Source of the DNA: a bacterium
Lineage (GTDB): Bacteria; Patescibacteriota; Saccharimonadia; Saccharimonadales; UBA4665
DNA: 64,000 bases
NCBI GenBank assembly: GCA_021799575.1
Contig: JAJZAD010000003.1
Span: 42,581-106,580, forward strand
Direction: 5' to 3'
A model generated the notes under the pieces. The model was not told the origin of the DNA and ran no database searches. It saw nothing but the letters and a program-made list of their open reading frames with translations. Below are positions 16,986 to 26,671 of the stretch, piece after piece. How positions within the stretch are numbered: the first letter of the stretch is position 1; every line of letters starts with the position of its first letter. The translations under genes and the position numbers were made by a program.

Positions 16986-19900
16986 TTAGGCATCGACCAG
17001 CTCCTTATTTTCATCAATATAACCCGTGCCGACCGGTATTTTTCGTCCTAAAATTACGTTTTCTTTAAGACCGAAAAGATGATCGACTTTACCTGATGTA
17101 GCAGCCGAAATTAACACGCGGGTAGTATCTTGGAATGAAGCAGCAGAAAGAAATGAGTCGGTAGACAAGGAAGCTTTGGTTATACCTAATAGCAGTTGAA
17201 TATATTTAGCTGGGCGTTTACCTTCGGATACTAGTCTTTCGTTTGTCTCACTGGCCGATAGTTTAGACACGATATCTCCGGTTACGAATTCACTGTCGCC
17301 GCTATCCTCAATTTGAACCCTGCTGAACATCTGACGTACAATAATTTCCAGATGTTTATCTGATATGTTTTGCCCTTGACCTACGAAGATCTTTAAGATT
17401 TCGTTCATGATATAGCGTTGGGTTGCTTCAATTCCCTGCAGTCGCATCAAATCGTGCAGGTTAATTGAACCACTGGTTAAACGCTGTCCGGCAATTACCT
17501 TATCTCCGTCTTTAACAATCAGCTGCTTAAAGCCTGGGATCTCATATCTGACCACGCTTTGCTTAACCGGAGTTATGATTATCTGGGTATCAGTAAAGTT
17601 AAGTTTTCCTGCCATCGGCGCAACTATCGGTTCACTTCCATCCTCGTTAGCCGCAATAACGTCTCCGACTTGGACATCTGTTCCGGTTGCTAACTTAGCC
17701 TTACGCTCGTTTAACTCAAAAGTTAGATTCGACTTGTCATCAGCGGTAATTTGAACAATGTAATGATCGGCTTCTTCCCAAGCGTTGACAGTACCCGAAA
17801 TATCCGACAAGTATGCCATTCCTTTAGGTGATCTGACTTCAAATAACTCTTCAATACGACTTAAGCCTTGAGCTGATTCGTCTGCTACTAACGCTCCGGA
17901 ACGATGCTTAGAATCGAGACTAAGTTGAGTACCGGGTTCGCCAATACTTTGTGCGGCAATAACCCCTATTGGATGATGACTTTTAACTAATTCGCCGGTA
18001 GCGGGATCAACACCGTAACTCTCTCTCGGGACACCTCTTACGCTAGTGCAAGATAGTACACTCATAATCTTAACACCGTCCAGTTTAGTATCATCCTCGA
18101 TAGCTTTAGCAATTTCGGGAGTAATTATTTCACCTCTCTTTACATACTTTCCGATGTTCTCAGCTGCGCAACGCCCGCTTAAACGGTTAGCATACGTAGT
18201 TCCGATTTCTTCAGCATCCGACCTATACATTACAAATCCCGGATCAAGATTTTTTTCATCATCGATAGTAAAAACATCTTGAGAAACGTCAACCAGGCGT
18301 CTAGTCAAGTACCCAGCATCGGCAGTCTTAAGGGCAATATCTATTAAAGCCTTTCTGGTACCCCTGGTTCCGGTAAAATACTCTAGGGGATCTAATCCGC
18401 GAATATATCCGGATTTAATCGGCAACTCGATGGTATGTCCTGCGACGTCTTGTAAGACGCCTACCATACCGACGGTCATTTTCATCTGCGAAATATTACC
18501 TCTAGCCCCCGAAGTAATAGCTACGGCCATTGAAGAATCACGATTAACGGTTTGCGCGGCTAATAATTCTTGGACTTGATTTTCAATTTTAGTCCAATTT
18601 TCTACTACCAAGCGGGACCTCTCTTCGTCAGTTATAAAACCTTGTTCGTACTGTTCGGAAATAGCCGATGAACGTTCATCGCCTGCTTTAATGAGCTTAT
18701 CCATGCCGGATATTGGTTCAAAGTCGCTCATACCCATACTGATGCCTGAAAAAGTAGCGTAACTAAAACCTAGATCTTTGAGTGAGTCAGCTATGGTGGC
18801 TGTCCTTTCTTGTCCGTATCGGGCGTACACTTCAGCCAACACGCTTTGCAGTTTCTTTTTAGTCATAGCCTCATCTTGAAACGGAAAGTCTTCAGGAAAT
18901 GTCTCGTTAAATAGTAGTCTACCGGCAGTTGTCACCCGTATACTGTTCCTAAACGGAACTTTAACAAAAGATTGTAAATTAATTTTTCCTCTGTCGAGTG
19001 CTAAAATTACCTCGTCTATACTACTGAATGGAACTAAACTGTCGGCGGTTTTCCCGGGACGGGTGTAAGTCAGATAGTAACAGCCGAGCACTATATCTTG
19101 TTCGATGTGTAATATAGGCGATCCGTCTGCAGGTTTTAGCAAATTCCTATTAGAGGCCATAATTTCTTTGGCTTCTATTTGTGCCTCTTCACTTAGCGGC
19201 AAATGTACTGCCATCTGGTCGCCGTCAAAGTCGGCATTAAAACCTCTACAAACTAATGGATGCAACTGGATTGCTCTACCTTCGATTAGTACAGGCTGAA
19301 AAGCCTGGATACTTAGTCTGTGCAAACTTGGGGCTCGATTGAGCAACACGTACTTTCCTTTAATTACTTCGTCAAGTGCATCCCATACGACTGTCTCACC
19401 TAGTTCGATTAATCGTGTGGCGCTACGAATGTTATGAGCCAGCTCTTTAGCAATTAACTCGCCGATAACAAACGGTTTAAATAATTCTAGAGCCATCATT
19501 TTAGGCAAGCCACATTGATAAATCTTTAGCTCAGGACCGGAAACGATAACCGATCGTCCTGAATAATCGACTCGCTTTCCGAGCAGGTTCTGACGGAAAC
19601 GTCCCTGTTTGCCTTTTAGCATATCGGATAATGATTTCAGCCTTCTTCTTTGTCCCGTGGCAGAAACAGCACGACCGCCTCTGGCCGCAGAATTGTCAAT
19701 TAAGGCATCGATTGCTTCTTGTAGCATCCGTTGTTCATTACGTCTAATAACCTCTGGAGCGTTTAAATCAATTAACTTTTTAAGACGATTATTACGGTTA
19801 ATAACCCTCCGGTAAAGATCGTTAAGGTCAGACGTTGCAAAACGGCCTCCGGTTAACTGGACCATCGGTCGTAAGTCAGGAGGAATAACCGGTAAAATAG

Positions 19901-20789
19901 ATATACACATACTTCCCGGTTGTATACCGGCTAATTGTATACTCTCTAACAGACGGAGCCGCTTCATTAGTCTTTTTCGCCTTTGCCCTTTAGCGTCTTG
20001 AACTTCTTCATCAAGTTCTTTTATTAACTTACCTAGATCTATTTCATCTAGCAGCTCTTTAAGCGCCGATCCTCCCATGCCTACCTTAACAATCGCTTTC
20101 AACTCACTTGGTAAGGCACGGTACTCGGTTTCGTTTATCAGGTTTTGTTTAACCAAACCTGACACTTGATCTTTATAAGCCTCAAATTCCGCGTTAAGTT
20201 CATCGATTTCCTTAGATTGCATTTCGGCTAACGCTTTAATATTAGCGTTTTCGTCTTTAGCCTCATTTTCGAAACGTAACTTTATTGCTTCTTTAGCGGC
20301 ATTAAATTCCGCTTCTTTGTCGGCTAGCAGTCGGTCGCGTTTAGCCTCGTTAACCGATATAACAACGAAACTGGCAAAGTAAGCGACTCGTTCCAGATTT
20401 TTTACAGTCATACCTAACATTAATCCCATAGCACTCGGTGTCCCGCGTAAAAACCATATGTGTGCTACGGGCACAGCAAGATTAATATGTCCCATACGTT
20501 CTCGTCGGACAATACTCTTGGTAACTAGCTCACCATTTTTATCTACTGCAGCCTCTCGGCTTCTAACCCCTTTATATTTGGCATCATGCGGGTTAATATC
20601 TTTAACCGGGCCAAAAATACGCTCGCAAAACAATCCGTCCCGTTCTGGCTTTTGAGTACGGTAATTGATTGTTTCCGGTTTCGTGACCTCGCCGTAGCTC
20701 CAGTCTAAAATATCTGACGGGTTAGCGATAGCTAGTCTTACCGCATCAAAATCCGCTATATCGGTACCGTAACTAAAATTCTGAGCCAT
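16986..20789 (-). CDS. rpoC: RNA polymerase beta' subunit, without its zinc ligands
   Basis: Start set at 20789 (MAQNFSYGTDIADFD; GAGGAG site just upstream), giving 1267 residues; the in-frame extension to 20855 lies inside rpoB. The catalytic NADFDGDQMAVH (about 518-529) is intact. The N-terminal zinc ribbon between KDI and VRRERMGH has no cysteine: the four ligands read Pro, Asp, Val and Asn. The second site keeps only the first cysteine of its cluster (SCTSVRGVPRESYG; the other two are Pro and Ser), and the distant fourth ligand is also missing. A helical, charged insertion follows the zipper region (about 145-200). It starts four bases after rpoB. Confidence 0.98.
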   Translation of the reverse strand: MAQNFSYGTDIADFDAVRLAIANPSDILDWSYGEVTKPETINYRTQKPERDGLFCERIFGPVKDINPHDAKYKGVRSREAAVDKNGELVTKSIVRRERMGHINLAVPVAHIWFLRGTPSAMGLMLGMTVKNLERVAYFASFVVISVNEAKRDRLLADKEAEFNAAKEAIKLRFENEAKDENANIKALAEMQSKEIDELNAEFEAYKDQVSGLVKQNLINETEYRALPSELKAIVKVGMGGSALKELLDEIDLGKLIKELDEEVQDAKGQRRKRLMKRLRLLESIQLAGIQPGSMCISILPVIPPDLRPMVQLTGGRFATSDLNDLYRRVINRNNRLKKLIDLNAPEVIRRNEQRMLQEAIDALIDNSAARGGRAVSATGQRRRLKSLSDMLKGKQGRFRQNLLGKRVDYSGRSVIVSGPELKIYQCGLPKMMALELFKPFVIGELIAKELAHNIRSATRLIELGETVVWDALDEVIKGKYVLLNRAPSLHRLSIQAFQPVLIEGRAIQLHPLVCRGFNADFDGDQMAVHLPLSEEAQIEAKEIMASNRNLLKPADGSPILHIEQDIVLGCYYLTYTRPGKTADSLVPFSSIDEVILALDRGKINLQSFVKVPFRNSIRVTTAGRLLFNETFPEDFPFQDEAMTKKKLQSVLAEVYARYGQERTATIADSLKDLGFSYATFSGISMGMSDFEPISGMDKLIKAGDERSSAISEQYEQGFITDEERSRLVVENWTKIENQVQELLAAQTVNRDSSMAVAITSGARGNISQMKMTVGMVGVLQDVAGHTIELPIKSGYIRGLDPLEYFTGTRGTRKALIDIALKTADAGYLTRRLVDVSQDVFTIDDEKNLDPGFVMYRSDAEEIGTTYANRLSGRCAAENIGKYVKRGEIITPEIAKAIEDDTKLDGVKIMSVLSCTSVRGVPRESYGVDPATGELVKSHHPIGVIAAQSIGEPGTQLSLDSKHRSGALVADESAQGLSRIEELFEVRSPKGMAYLSDISGTVNAWEEADHYIVQITADDKSNLTFELNERKAKLATGTDVQVGDVIAANEDGSEPIVAPMAGKLNFTDTQIIITPVKQSVVRYEIPGFKQLIVKDGDKVIAGQRLTSGSINLHDLMRLQGIEATQRYIMNEILKIFVGQGQNISDKHLEIIVRQMFSRVQIEDSGDSEFVTGDIVSKLSASETNERLVSEGKRPAKYIQLLLGITKASLSTDSFLSAASFQDTTRVLISAATSGKVDHLFGLKENVILGRKIPVGTGYIDENKELVDA

Positions 20790-20793
20790 TATC

Positions 20794-23700
20794 TTACTCC
20801 TCACTTTCTTCGGTTTTAGAGTCATCATTATCGTCAAGCTGCGTGGTCTGATCATCCGAAACTGACACGTGAGTTACGACACCGCTTTGATCACTATCCA
20901 CATCAACCAGGCTAAAATCGTCACCTACTTCTCCGACGGTTTCTTGACTGATATCGATATCGGATATGGATTCGTCAGGAACCGAAACTTTGCTTGGGTG
21001 AGTAGCTTCATCATGAACACTGGTTGCCAATACGTCTTCTGCGTCTACTACCGATGATTCTTTAATTAAGTCAACTTTCAGACCTAAGCCCTGCAGTTCT
21101 TTAACTAGGACATTAAAGCTTTCTGGGACTTTGGGGCCTTGGATATCTGTACGTTTGATGATTGATTCGTAAGCCTTACTTCTACCATAAACATCATCCG
21201 ACTTAATCGTAAGCATTTCCTGTAAGGTAGTAGCAGCACCATAGGCTTCCAATGCCCAAACTTCCATTTCACCGAATCGTTGGCCACCGTTTTGGGCTTT
21301 ACCTCCCAGCGGTTGCTGGGTAACCATCGTGTACGGTCCTGTTGAACGGGCATGAATCTTATCGGCAACCATATGGTTAAGCTTAATGATGTACATACTG
21401 CCGACTGATGTACGTTCTGTAAACGGTTCTCCTGTTCGACCGTCATATAGTTGTTGCTTGCCGTCTATCGGTAATCCGGCTTCGGATAATAATTCCTGGA
21501 TCTTTTCTTTACTTACACCGTTAAATGACGGACTAGCTACTTTAATACCTAAGGCTCTGGCAGCCATCCCTAAGTGTGTTTCGAATAGCTGTCCCACATT
21601 CATCCTAGAAGGTACACCAAGTGGATTTAAGACTATGTCTACTGGTGTTCCGTCCTCCATGAATGGCATGTCCTCGACTGGGAGAATACGGGCAATAACT
21701 CCTTTGTTGCCGTGTCGTCCGCCAAGCTTATCTCCGACTGAAATCTTTCTCATTTGAGCAACAAATACCTGAATTTGCATAATTACTCCGGCTTTTAACT
21801 CGTGCCCGTTTTCCCGGCTGAATATTTTTACACCTACTACCTTACCGTGTTTGCCGTTGCTCATTCGCTGCGATGTGTCTCGGACTTCTTTAGCTTTTTC
21901 GCCAAAAATAGCCCTCAATAACCTCTCTTCGGAACTTAATTCCTGTTCTCCCTTAGGAGTAATCTTGCCGACTAGAATATCTCCAGGGTGAACTTCTGCA
22001 CCGATTCGAACTATTCCATCTTCATCCAAATGTCGTAAAAGTTCTTCGGATACGTTTGGGATGTCTCTGGTAACAATTTCCGGTCCGAGTTTGGTTTCTC
22101 TAACTTCAATCATAAAGTCAACAATATGTATTGAGGTCAGGGTATCGTCTTCAACCAGCCTACGTGAAATTACGATTGCGTCTTCAAAGTTGTAACCTGC
22201 CCAGGGCATGAAGGCTACCAGTAAGTCTTTGCCTAGCGCAAGCTCACCGTCAGATATTGACATTCCTTCAGCTAAAATATCTCCGGCTTTAACCTTGTCG
22301 CCGCTCGATACTACAACTTTTTGATTTATTGAGGTCCCCTCATTGCTGCGGACAAAGTGCTGCGGTTCATATACTACTGTCTTATCATTATGATACTTAA
22401 CACTGATCTTATCGGCACTGGCCTGTATAACCTCACCATCATCTTCAGCCAATATGATCTGTCCGGTGTTTAAGGCCGCCGTTCGCTCTAAGCCAGTGCC
22501 CACAATTGGTGCTGCAGTTTGGATTAACGGTAAAGCCTGACGCTGCTGGTTGCTCCCCATAAGAGATCTATATACGTAATTCTTTTCAATAAATGGAATC
22601 AATCCCGCACTACTACCAATGATTTGATTTCTGGCCGCATCCATATAATCAACTTCATTGGCATCTACTTCTCCTGATTTCAGCTTACTTCTGGCACTGA
22701 CACGATCATTTACAAAGTATCCATTCTCATCAATTTCATTTCCGGCACCGGCAATGACTGCCGACTCTTCACCGTCGGCATCTAAATAAACTACCTCGCT
22801 AGTTACCTTAGCTTTAACCGGCCATGTAACCTGTGATTTAACCTTTGCAAGTTTAGCTTTGTCGGCTTGTGTAATAGTCTTACCGGCTCGAACCAAAACA
22901 GTTCCTTTTTCATTAACATAATCTTGAGCGGCTATATGACCGACAATATTATTTAGGTTTGCATGATTAATAACTTTTCGATAGGGTGCTTCAATGAAGC
23001 CGTAATCGTTCACTCGTGCATAGTTAGCCAGGTTCAATACTAACCCGACATTGGCTCCTTCTGGTGTCTCTACGACGCAGATACGACCATAATGCGTTGC
23101 GTGAGCATCACGCACTTCAAAACCAGCTCTTTCACGGCTTAGACCGCCCGGACCCATGGAACTTAAACGCCGTTTATGTGCTAACTCGCTTAAAGGATTA
23201 ATCTGATCCATAAATTGGCTAAGTTGGCTGGATGCGAAAAATTCTCTTACGGCTGCAACTACCGGCCTGGCATTAATAAGTTGCGAAGGTTGGACGGTTT
23301 CGATATCACTCATACTCATCCGATCTTGAGTGTTACGGACCATCCTCAATAGTCCGATTCTAAACTGCCTTTGAACTAACTCGCCAACTAACTTAATTCG
23401 TCTATTAGCTAAACTATCGATGTCGTCTGCCGGCTCTTGAGTATTATTAAGCCGTATAATCTCGGCAATTATGGCTATCAAATCTTCAAGCCGTAAAATT
23501 CTATTATCAATCGTATTGGCTACATCCAAATTAAGTCGTTTATTGATCTTATAACGTCCGACACGCGAAAAATCAAAGCGTTTAAAGTTATAGAACATAT
23601 TCTCAATTAGACTTTTAGCATTATCTACTGTTGCCAAATCACCTGGCCTTAGACGTCTATAAACTTCTATTAAGGCATCGTTTTGACCCCGAGTAGGATC

Positions 23701-24387
23701 TTTATCTAATGTGGCGTTAAGATAATTCAATTTTCCGCTGTCTACGTGGGAAAACGCTTCACGCATTTCGGTTTCGCTCATTCCCAAAGCTCGTAAAAGT
23801 GTAGTAACGGCAATTTTTCGCTTACGATCGATCTTTACATATACCGAACCGTTAGCTGCAGTCTCAAATTCCAACCAGGCGCCACGTCCCGGAATAATTT
23901 TGGCACCGTAAAGATAACCTGCGGTCGGATGTTGATCACGAGTAAAGAATACCCCGGCAGATCTGATCAATTGACTTACTACCACACGTTCAGCTCCATT
24001 GATAACGAATGTGCCGCGGCTGGTCATCCACGGATAGTCTCCAAGATATATTTCTTGTTCTTTTACTTCCCCCGTGACTTTATTGGTCAGTATTACCTTT
24101 GCCTTTAGCGGTGCTTCGAGACTGACATTATTTTCTCTGGCTTCTTGTTCATTTAGTTTGGGATTGTCAAAATGGTATTCTTTAAAAGAAAGCGATAGCT
24201 TTGCACCCGTATAATCTTCTATTGGACTGATTTCTGCCAATAACTCAGCCAATCCTTCTTCTACGAACCAATTAAAGGACTTGTTCTGATGATTGACTAA
24301 GTCTGGTATTTCGATTACAGATTCTTTAGGCGTAAAATAAATGCGTTGTTTGTCTCTCTTAGCTTTATTAATGCTAGCTTTGGCCAC
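20794..24387 (-). CDS. rpoB: RNA polymerase beta subunit with acidic C-terminal tail
   Basis: The 1197-residue beta subunit has the full core, including the rifampicin pocket [20 protein letters not shown] followed by [10 protein letters not shown]. Relative to E. coli, Asn518 is Ile and Leu533 is Met; Asp516, His526 and Ser531 are kept. After the usual end of the protein ([13 protein letters not shown]) come about 85 residues very rich in Asp, Glu, Ser and Val, which are not part of a typical beta subunit and look disordered. The usual upstream genes rplK, rplA, rplJ and rplL are absent; clpP is upstream instead. Confidence 0.98.
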   Translation of the reverse strand: MAKASINKAKRDKQRIYFTPKESVIEIPDLVNHQNKSFNWFVEEGLAELLAEISPIEDYTGAKLSLSFKEYHFDNPKLNEQEARENNVSLEAPLKAKVILTNKVTGEVKEQEIYLGDYPWMTSRGTFVINGAERVVVSQLIRSAGVFFTRDQHPTAGYLYGAKIIPGRGAWLEFETAANGSVYVKIDRKRKIAVTTLLRALGMSETEMREAFSHVDSGKLNYLNATLDKDPTRGQNDALIEVYRRLRPGDLATVDNAKSLIENMFYNFKRFDFSRVGRYKINKRLNLDVANTIDNRILRLEDLIAIIAEIIRLNNTQEPADDIDSLANRRIKLVGELVQRQFRIGLLRMVRNTQDRMSMSDIETVQPSQLINARPVVAAVREFFASSQLSQFMDQINPLSELAHKRRLSSMGPGGLSRERAGFEVRDAHATHYGRICVVETPEGANVGLVLNLANYARVNDYGFIEAPYRKVINHANLNNIVGHIAAQDYVNEKGTVLVRAGKTITQADKAKLAKVKSQVTWPVKAKVTSEVVYLDADGEESAVIAGAGNEIDENGYFVNDRVSARSKLKSGEVDANEVDYMDAARNQIIGSSAGLIPFIEKNYVYRSLMGSNQQRQALPLIQTAAPIVGTGLERTAALNTGQIILAEDDGEVIQASADKISVKYHNDKTVVYEPQHFVRSNEGTSINQKVVVSSGDKVKAGDILAEGMSISDGELALGKDLLVAFMPWAGYNFEDAIVISRRLVEDDTLTSIHIVDFMIEVRETKLGPEIVTRDIPNVSEELLRHLDEDGIVRIGAEVHPGDILVGKITPKGEQELSSEERLLRAIFGEKAKEVRDTSQRMSNGKHGKVVGVKIFSRENGHELKAGVIMQIQVFVAQMRKISVGDKLGGRHGNKGVIARILPVEDMPFMEDGTPVDIVLNPLGVPSRMNVGQLFETHLGMAARALGIKVASPSFNGVSKEKIQELLSEAGLPIDGKQQLYDGRTGEPFTERTSVGSMYIIKLNHMVADKIHARSTGPYTMVTQQPLGGKAQNGGQRFGEMEVWALEAYGAATTLQEMLTIKSDDVYGRSKAYESIIKRTDIQGPKVPESFNVLVKELQGLGLKVDLIKESSVVDAEDVLATSVHDEATHPSKVSVPDESISDIDISQETVGEVGDDFSLVDVDSDQSGVVTHVSVSDDQTTQLDDNDDSKTEESEE

Positions 24388-24476
24388 TATTAAAATGCCC
24401 CCTTATAATTTACGATCACTTAAATTGTTAGTTGGTTGATAGTTTTATAACGCTAATAATATTTATAATTTATTAA

Positions 24477-24533
24477 AGGGAAGCTACCCTAAGACAAGTG
24501 GAAAATACATCGTATTTTGGCTGTACTTTCCCT
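24477..24533 (-). promoter_or_regulatory. Structured leader of rpoBC
   Basis: The 295 bases between clpP and rpoB contain no gene but hold nested inverted repeats. An outer AGGGAA/TTCCCT pair (24477-24482, 24528-24533) encloses a perfect hairpin AAAATAC-3-GTATTTT (24502-24518). An alternative small AGGG-6-CCCT hairpin uses the same outer arm, so two mutually exclusive folds are possible. No T-run follows. In most bacteria the rplJL leader has this regulatory role, but rplJL is not here. Confidence 0.4.
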
Positions 24534-24556
24534 AGCTTACACTACTTCTTAATTTA

Positions 24557-24586
24557 ATTTTTGCAGATTACAATCATGCTTGTCAA
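24557..24586 (-). promoter_or_regulatory. Probable rpoB promoter
   Basis: A consensus -35 box TTGACA (24586-24581) is followed after 18 bases by AAAAAT (24562-24557) preceded by TGC. The -10 box is poor but the extended TGC element, also seen at other promoters in this window, supports it. The leader to rpoB would be about 160 bases and would contain the hairpins at 24477-24533. Confidence 0.45.
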
Positions 24587-24682
24587 CCCTATTATTAAAT
24601 TTTTATATATAAGTCGTGAACCAAAATCTTCTAAAAAGTTTTACAGTCAACTACAAACAAGTGTTTTAACTATCGTGGTCGT

Positions 24683-25288
24683 TTATCCTGCTAATACGTG
24701 GTCGACGAGTCCATACTTCTTGGCTTCTTGAGAGGACAGCCATTTATCACGTTCCATATCTTCATGAATCTTGGATTTGGATTGCCCGGTATTTTTTGCC
24801 ATTATATCTTCCAGTACAGCTTTTAGTCTCAAACCTTCACGCAAGGATATTTCTTGATCGGTTATTTTTCCTTCGGTACCGCTCGACGGTTGGTGAATCA
24901 TTACCGTTGAATTTGGCAATATTGATCTTTTACCTTTCGTTCCGCTACTTAAAATTAATGCTGCAGCTGAAGCTTGCACTCCGATACCAACGGTTTGAAT
25001 ATCATTTTTTACGTATTTCATAGTGTCATATATTGCCAGCGCATCGTATGCCGACCCCCCAGGACTGTTAATGTAGAGGTAAATATCTTTTTTAGGATCC
25101 TGAGCTTGCAAGAATAACAATTGTGCAACAATTACATTTGCACTGGCCTGAGATATATCAGTACCTAAAAAAATAATCCTTTCTTTAAGTAGTCGTGAAT
25201 AAATGTCAAAGGCCCGTTCATATCTACCTTCTTGCTCAATAACCGTGGGTATTAAAATCTGAGATTTAATTTGGCCAGAGTGGTGCAT
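24683..25288 (-). CDS. clpP: ATP-dependent Clp protease proteolytic subunit
   Basis: ClpP forms the tetradecameric serine-protease chamber fed by ClpC or ClpX. The 201-residue product has the IGF-loop region, the catalytic Ser in [19 protein letters not shown], the His in MIHQPSSG and the Asp near ERDKWLSS. The longer frame begins at a GTG at 25315, but that codon is inside a CIRCE operator and upstream of the predicted transcription start (25291), so I choose the ATG at 25288 ([19 protein letters not shown]). The mRNA would then be almost leaderless. It follows tig. Confidence 0.96.
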   Translation of the reverse strand: MHHSGQIKSQILIPTVIEQEGRYERAFDIYSRLLKERIIFLGTDISQASANVIVAQLLFLQAQDPKKDIYLYINSPGGSAYDALAIYDTMKYVKNDIQTVGIGVQASAAALILSSGTKGKRSILPNSTVMIHQPSSGTEGKITDQEISLREGLRLKAVLEDIMAKNTGQSKSKIHEDMERDKWLSSQEAKKYGLVDHVLAG

Positions 25289-25297
25289 ATAACATCC

Positions 25298-25335
25298 AAT
25301 ATATCTAATTGGCACTCCTAAGTCAAGAGTGCTAA
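25298..25335 (-). promoter_or_regulatory. CIRCE operator over the clpP promoter (HrcA site)
   Basis: TTGGCACTC (25309-25317), nine bases, GAGTGCTAA (25327-25335): the CIRCE element TTAGCACTC-N9-GAGTGCTAA with one mismatch. Within it, on the minus strand, TTGACT (25326-25321) forms a -35 box 17 bases from TATATT (25303-25298), giving a start near 25291. CIRCE is bound by the heat-shock repressor HrcA; overlapping the -35 box is the classical repressing position. Confidence 0.9.
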
Positions 25336-25336
25336 C

Positions 25337-26623
25337 TTACGAGTTAAGCTCCTCTAATCTTTTAACCGTTTTTTCAACTAGTATCCGATTTCTAATATCT
25401 TGTATGTTAGCCGGTTTGTTTAGTTCTTTTTGCATAGCTTTATCGCTGTTATACCTCAGTTTTAAACTATTCATTCGGTCATTTAATTCTTGTTGGCTAA
25501 CTGCAATGCCTTCAAGTAAAGCTATTTCAGTTATGATTAGTCCGGATTTAACTCTAAGTTGTGATTGCTCTCGCGCCAGTTTTGTAAATTGCTCTTCATC
25601 CATTCCCTCATATTGCAAGTATTCTTTCCAAGTTTGACCATTGTAAGATGCAGATTGACGTAATTCGAGTTCATAATGCTTGGCTTCTTCGCTTATCAAG
25701 CTTTCCGGAATTTCGACTTTTGACGCTTTAACGATTGAGTCGATTAAATCATTTTGATATTTAGTATCTGCATCGTAAATTTTGTTTTGGGTTAGCTCTT
25801 TACGGATGTCTTCTTTAAGCTGATTTAGGGTTTTAAAATTTCCTACCCGCTTAGCGAAAGTATCATTAAGAGGTGGCAGTTTAATTGAATTTAGACGTTT
25901 AATTTTAACTTTAAAGTCAGCTTTTTTACCGCGTAAAGCTACTACGTTGTAATCTTTGGGAAAAGTTGTACTAAACTCCACTTCATCACCCGTCTTGTGA
26001 CCTATGAGTTTAGTTTCAAAACCCGGAATAAAAGTTTTGGAACCTAATTCTAACGGATAGTCCGTTGAACTTGCTCCGTTAATCGGTTGATGCGAGTCGG
26101 AATAAGTCCCATCAAAATCGATTATTAATTCGTCTCCTGTTTTGGAGGTTCCTTTAATTTCAGTTTTAGTAGCAAATTGTTTTCGTAGTTTCTCGATTAC
26201 CTCGCTGATTTCCTGTGAGCTAACAGTTAATTTGGGTTTAGGTTTTTTAAGTATATTTTTATAATCGGCTAAAGATATTTTACCTATAACTTCGACTTCC
26301 GCTTCAAAACTCAATTCTTCAAAGGGAACAAATGATTTAATGTTAACGTTGGGATTAGCTATCGGTTTTAGGTTCTGCTGATTTACGGCACTGGAGTATA
26401 AGTCACTTATAGCGTGATCCAATGCTTCTTGAGCTACAATGTTTGGATCTAAATACTTTTCAGCTACTGATGCAGGAGCTTTACCCTCTCTAAACCCAGG
26501 TATCTTAGCATTAACTGCCAATTTTAATAAGGCTTCTCTTTTAGCATGAGTAAGATCACTTAACTCTGCTTTTATGAACAGCTTAACACTTGTCGGTGTA
26601 ACAAAATCACATTTAACTACCAT
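25337..26623 (-). CDS. tig: Trigger factor
   Basis: The 428-residue chaperone and prolyl isomerase binds ribosomal L23 through its N-terminal domain, where the docking signature reads GFREGKAP (about 43-50). A central FKBP-type PPIase domain (GDELIIDFDGTYSD to about residue 245) and a helical C-terminal arm domain follow. It lies just upstream of clpP, as in many bacteria, and its stop is one base from the CIRCE element. Its partner L23 carries an unusual tail in this genome. Confidence 0.97.
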   Translation of the reverse strand: MVVKCDFVTPTSVKLFIKAELSDLTHAKREALLKLAVNAKIPGFREGKAPASVAEKYLDPNIVAQEALDHAISDLYSSAVNQQNLKPIANPNVNIKSFVPFEELSFEAEVEVIGKISLADYKNILKKPKPKLTVSSQEISEVIEKLRKQFATKTEIKGTSKTGDELIIDFDGTYSDSHQPINGASSTDYPLELGSKTFIPGFETKLIGHKTGDEVEFSTTFPKDYNVVALRGKKADFKVKIKRLNSIKLPPLNDTFAKRVGNFKTLNQLKEDIRKELTQNKIYDADTKYQNDLIDSIVKASKVEIPESLISEEAKHYELELRQSASYNGQTWKEYLQYEGMDEEQFTKLAREQSQLRVKSGLIITEIALLEGIAVSQQELNDRMNSLKLRYNSDKAMQKELNKPANIQDIRNRILVEKTVKRLEELNS

Positions 26624-26671
26624 AAGTCAATTATTCTAACACTAAAGTATAATGATTACTAATTACGTTTG

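Noticed and set aside
21105..21446. 113-residue minus-strand ORF inside rpoB
   Set aside because: Out-of-frame shadow on the same strand within a conserved catalytic part of rpoB.
25313..25315. GTG start of clpP, 27 bases upstream of the chosen ATG
   Set aside because: It lies inside the CIRCE element and upstream of the predicted transcript start.
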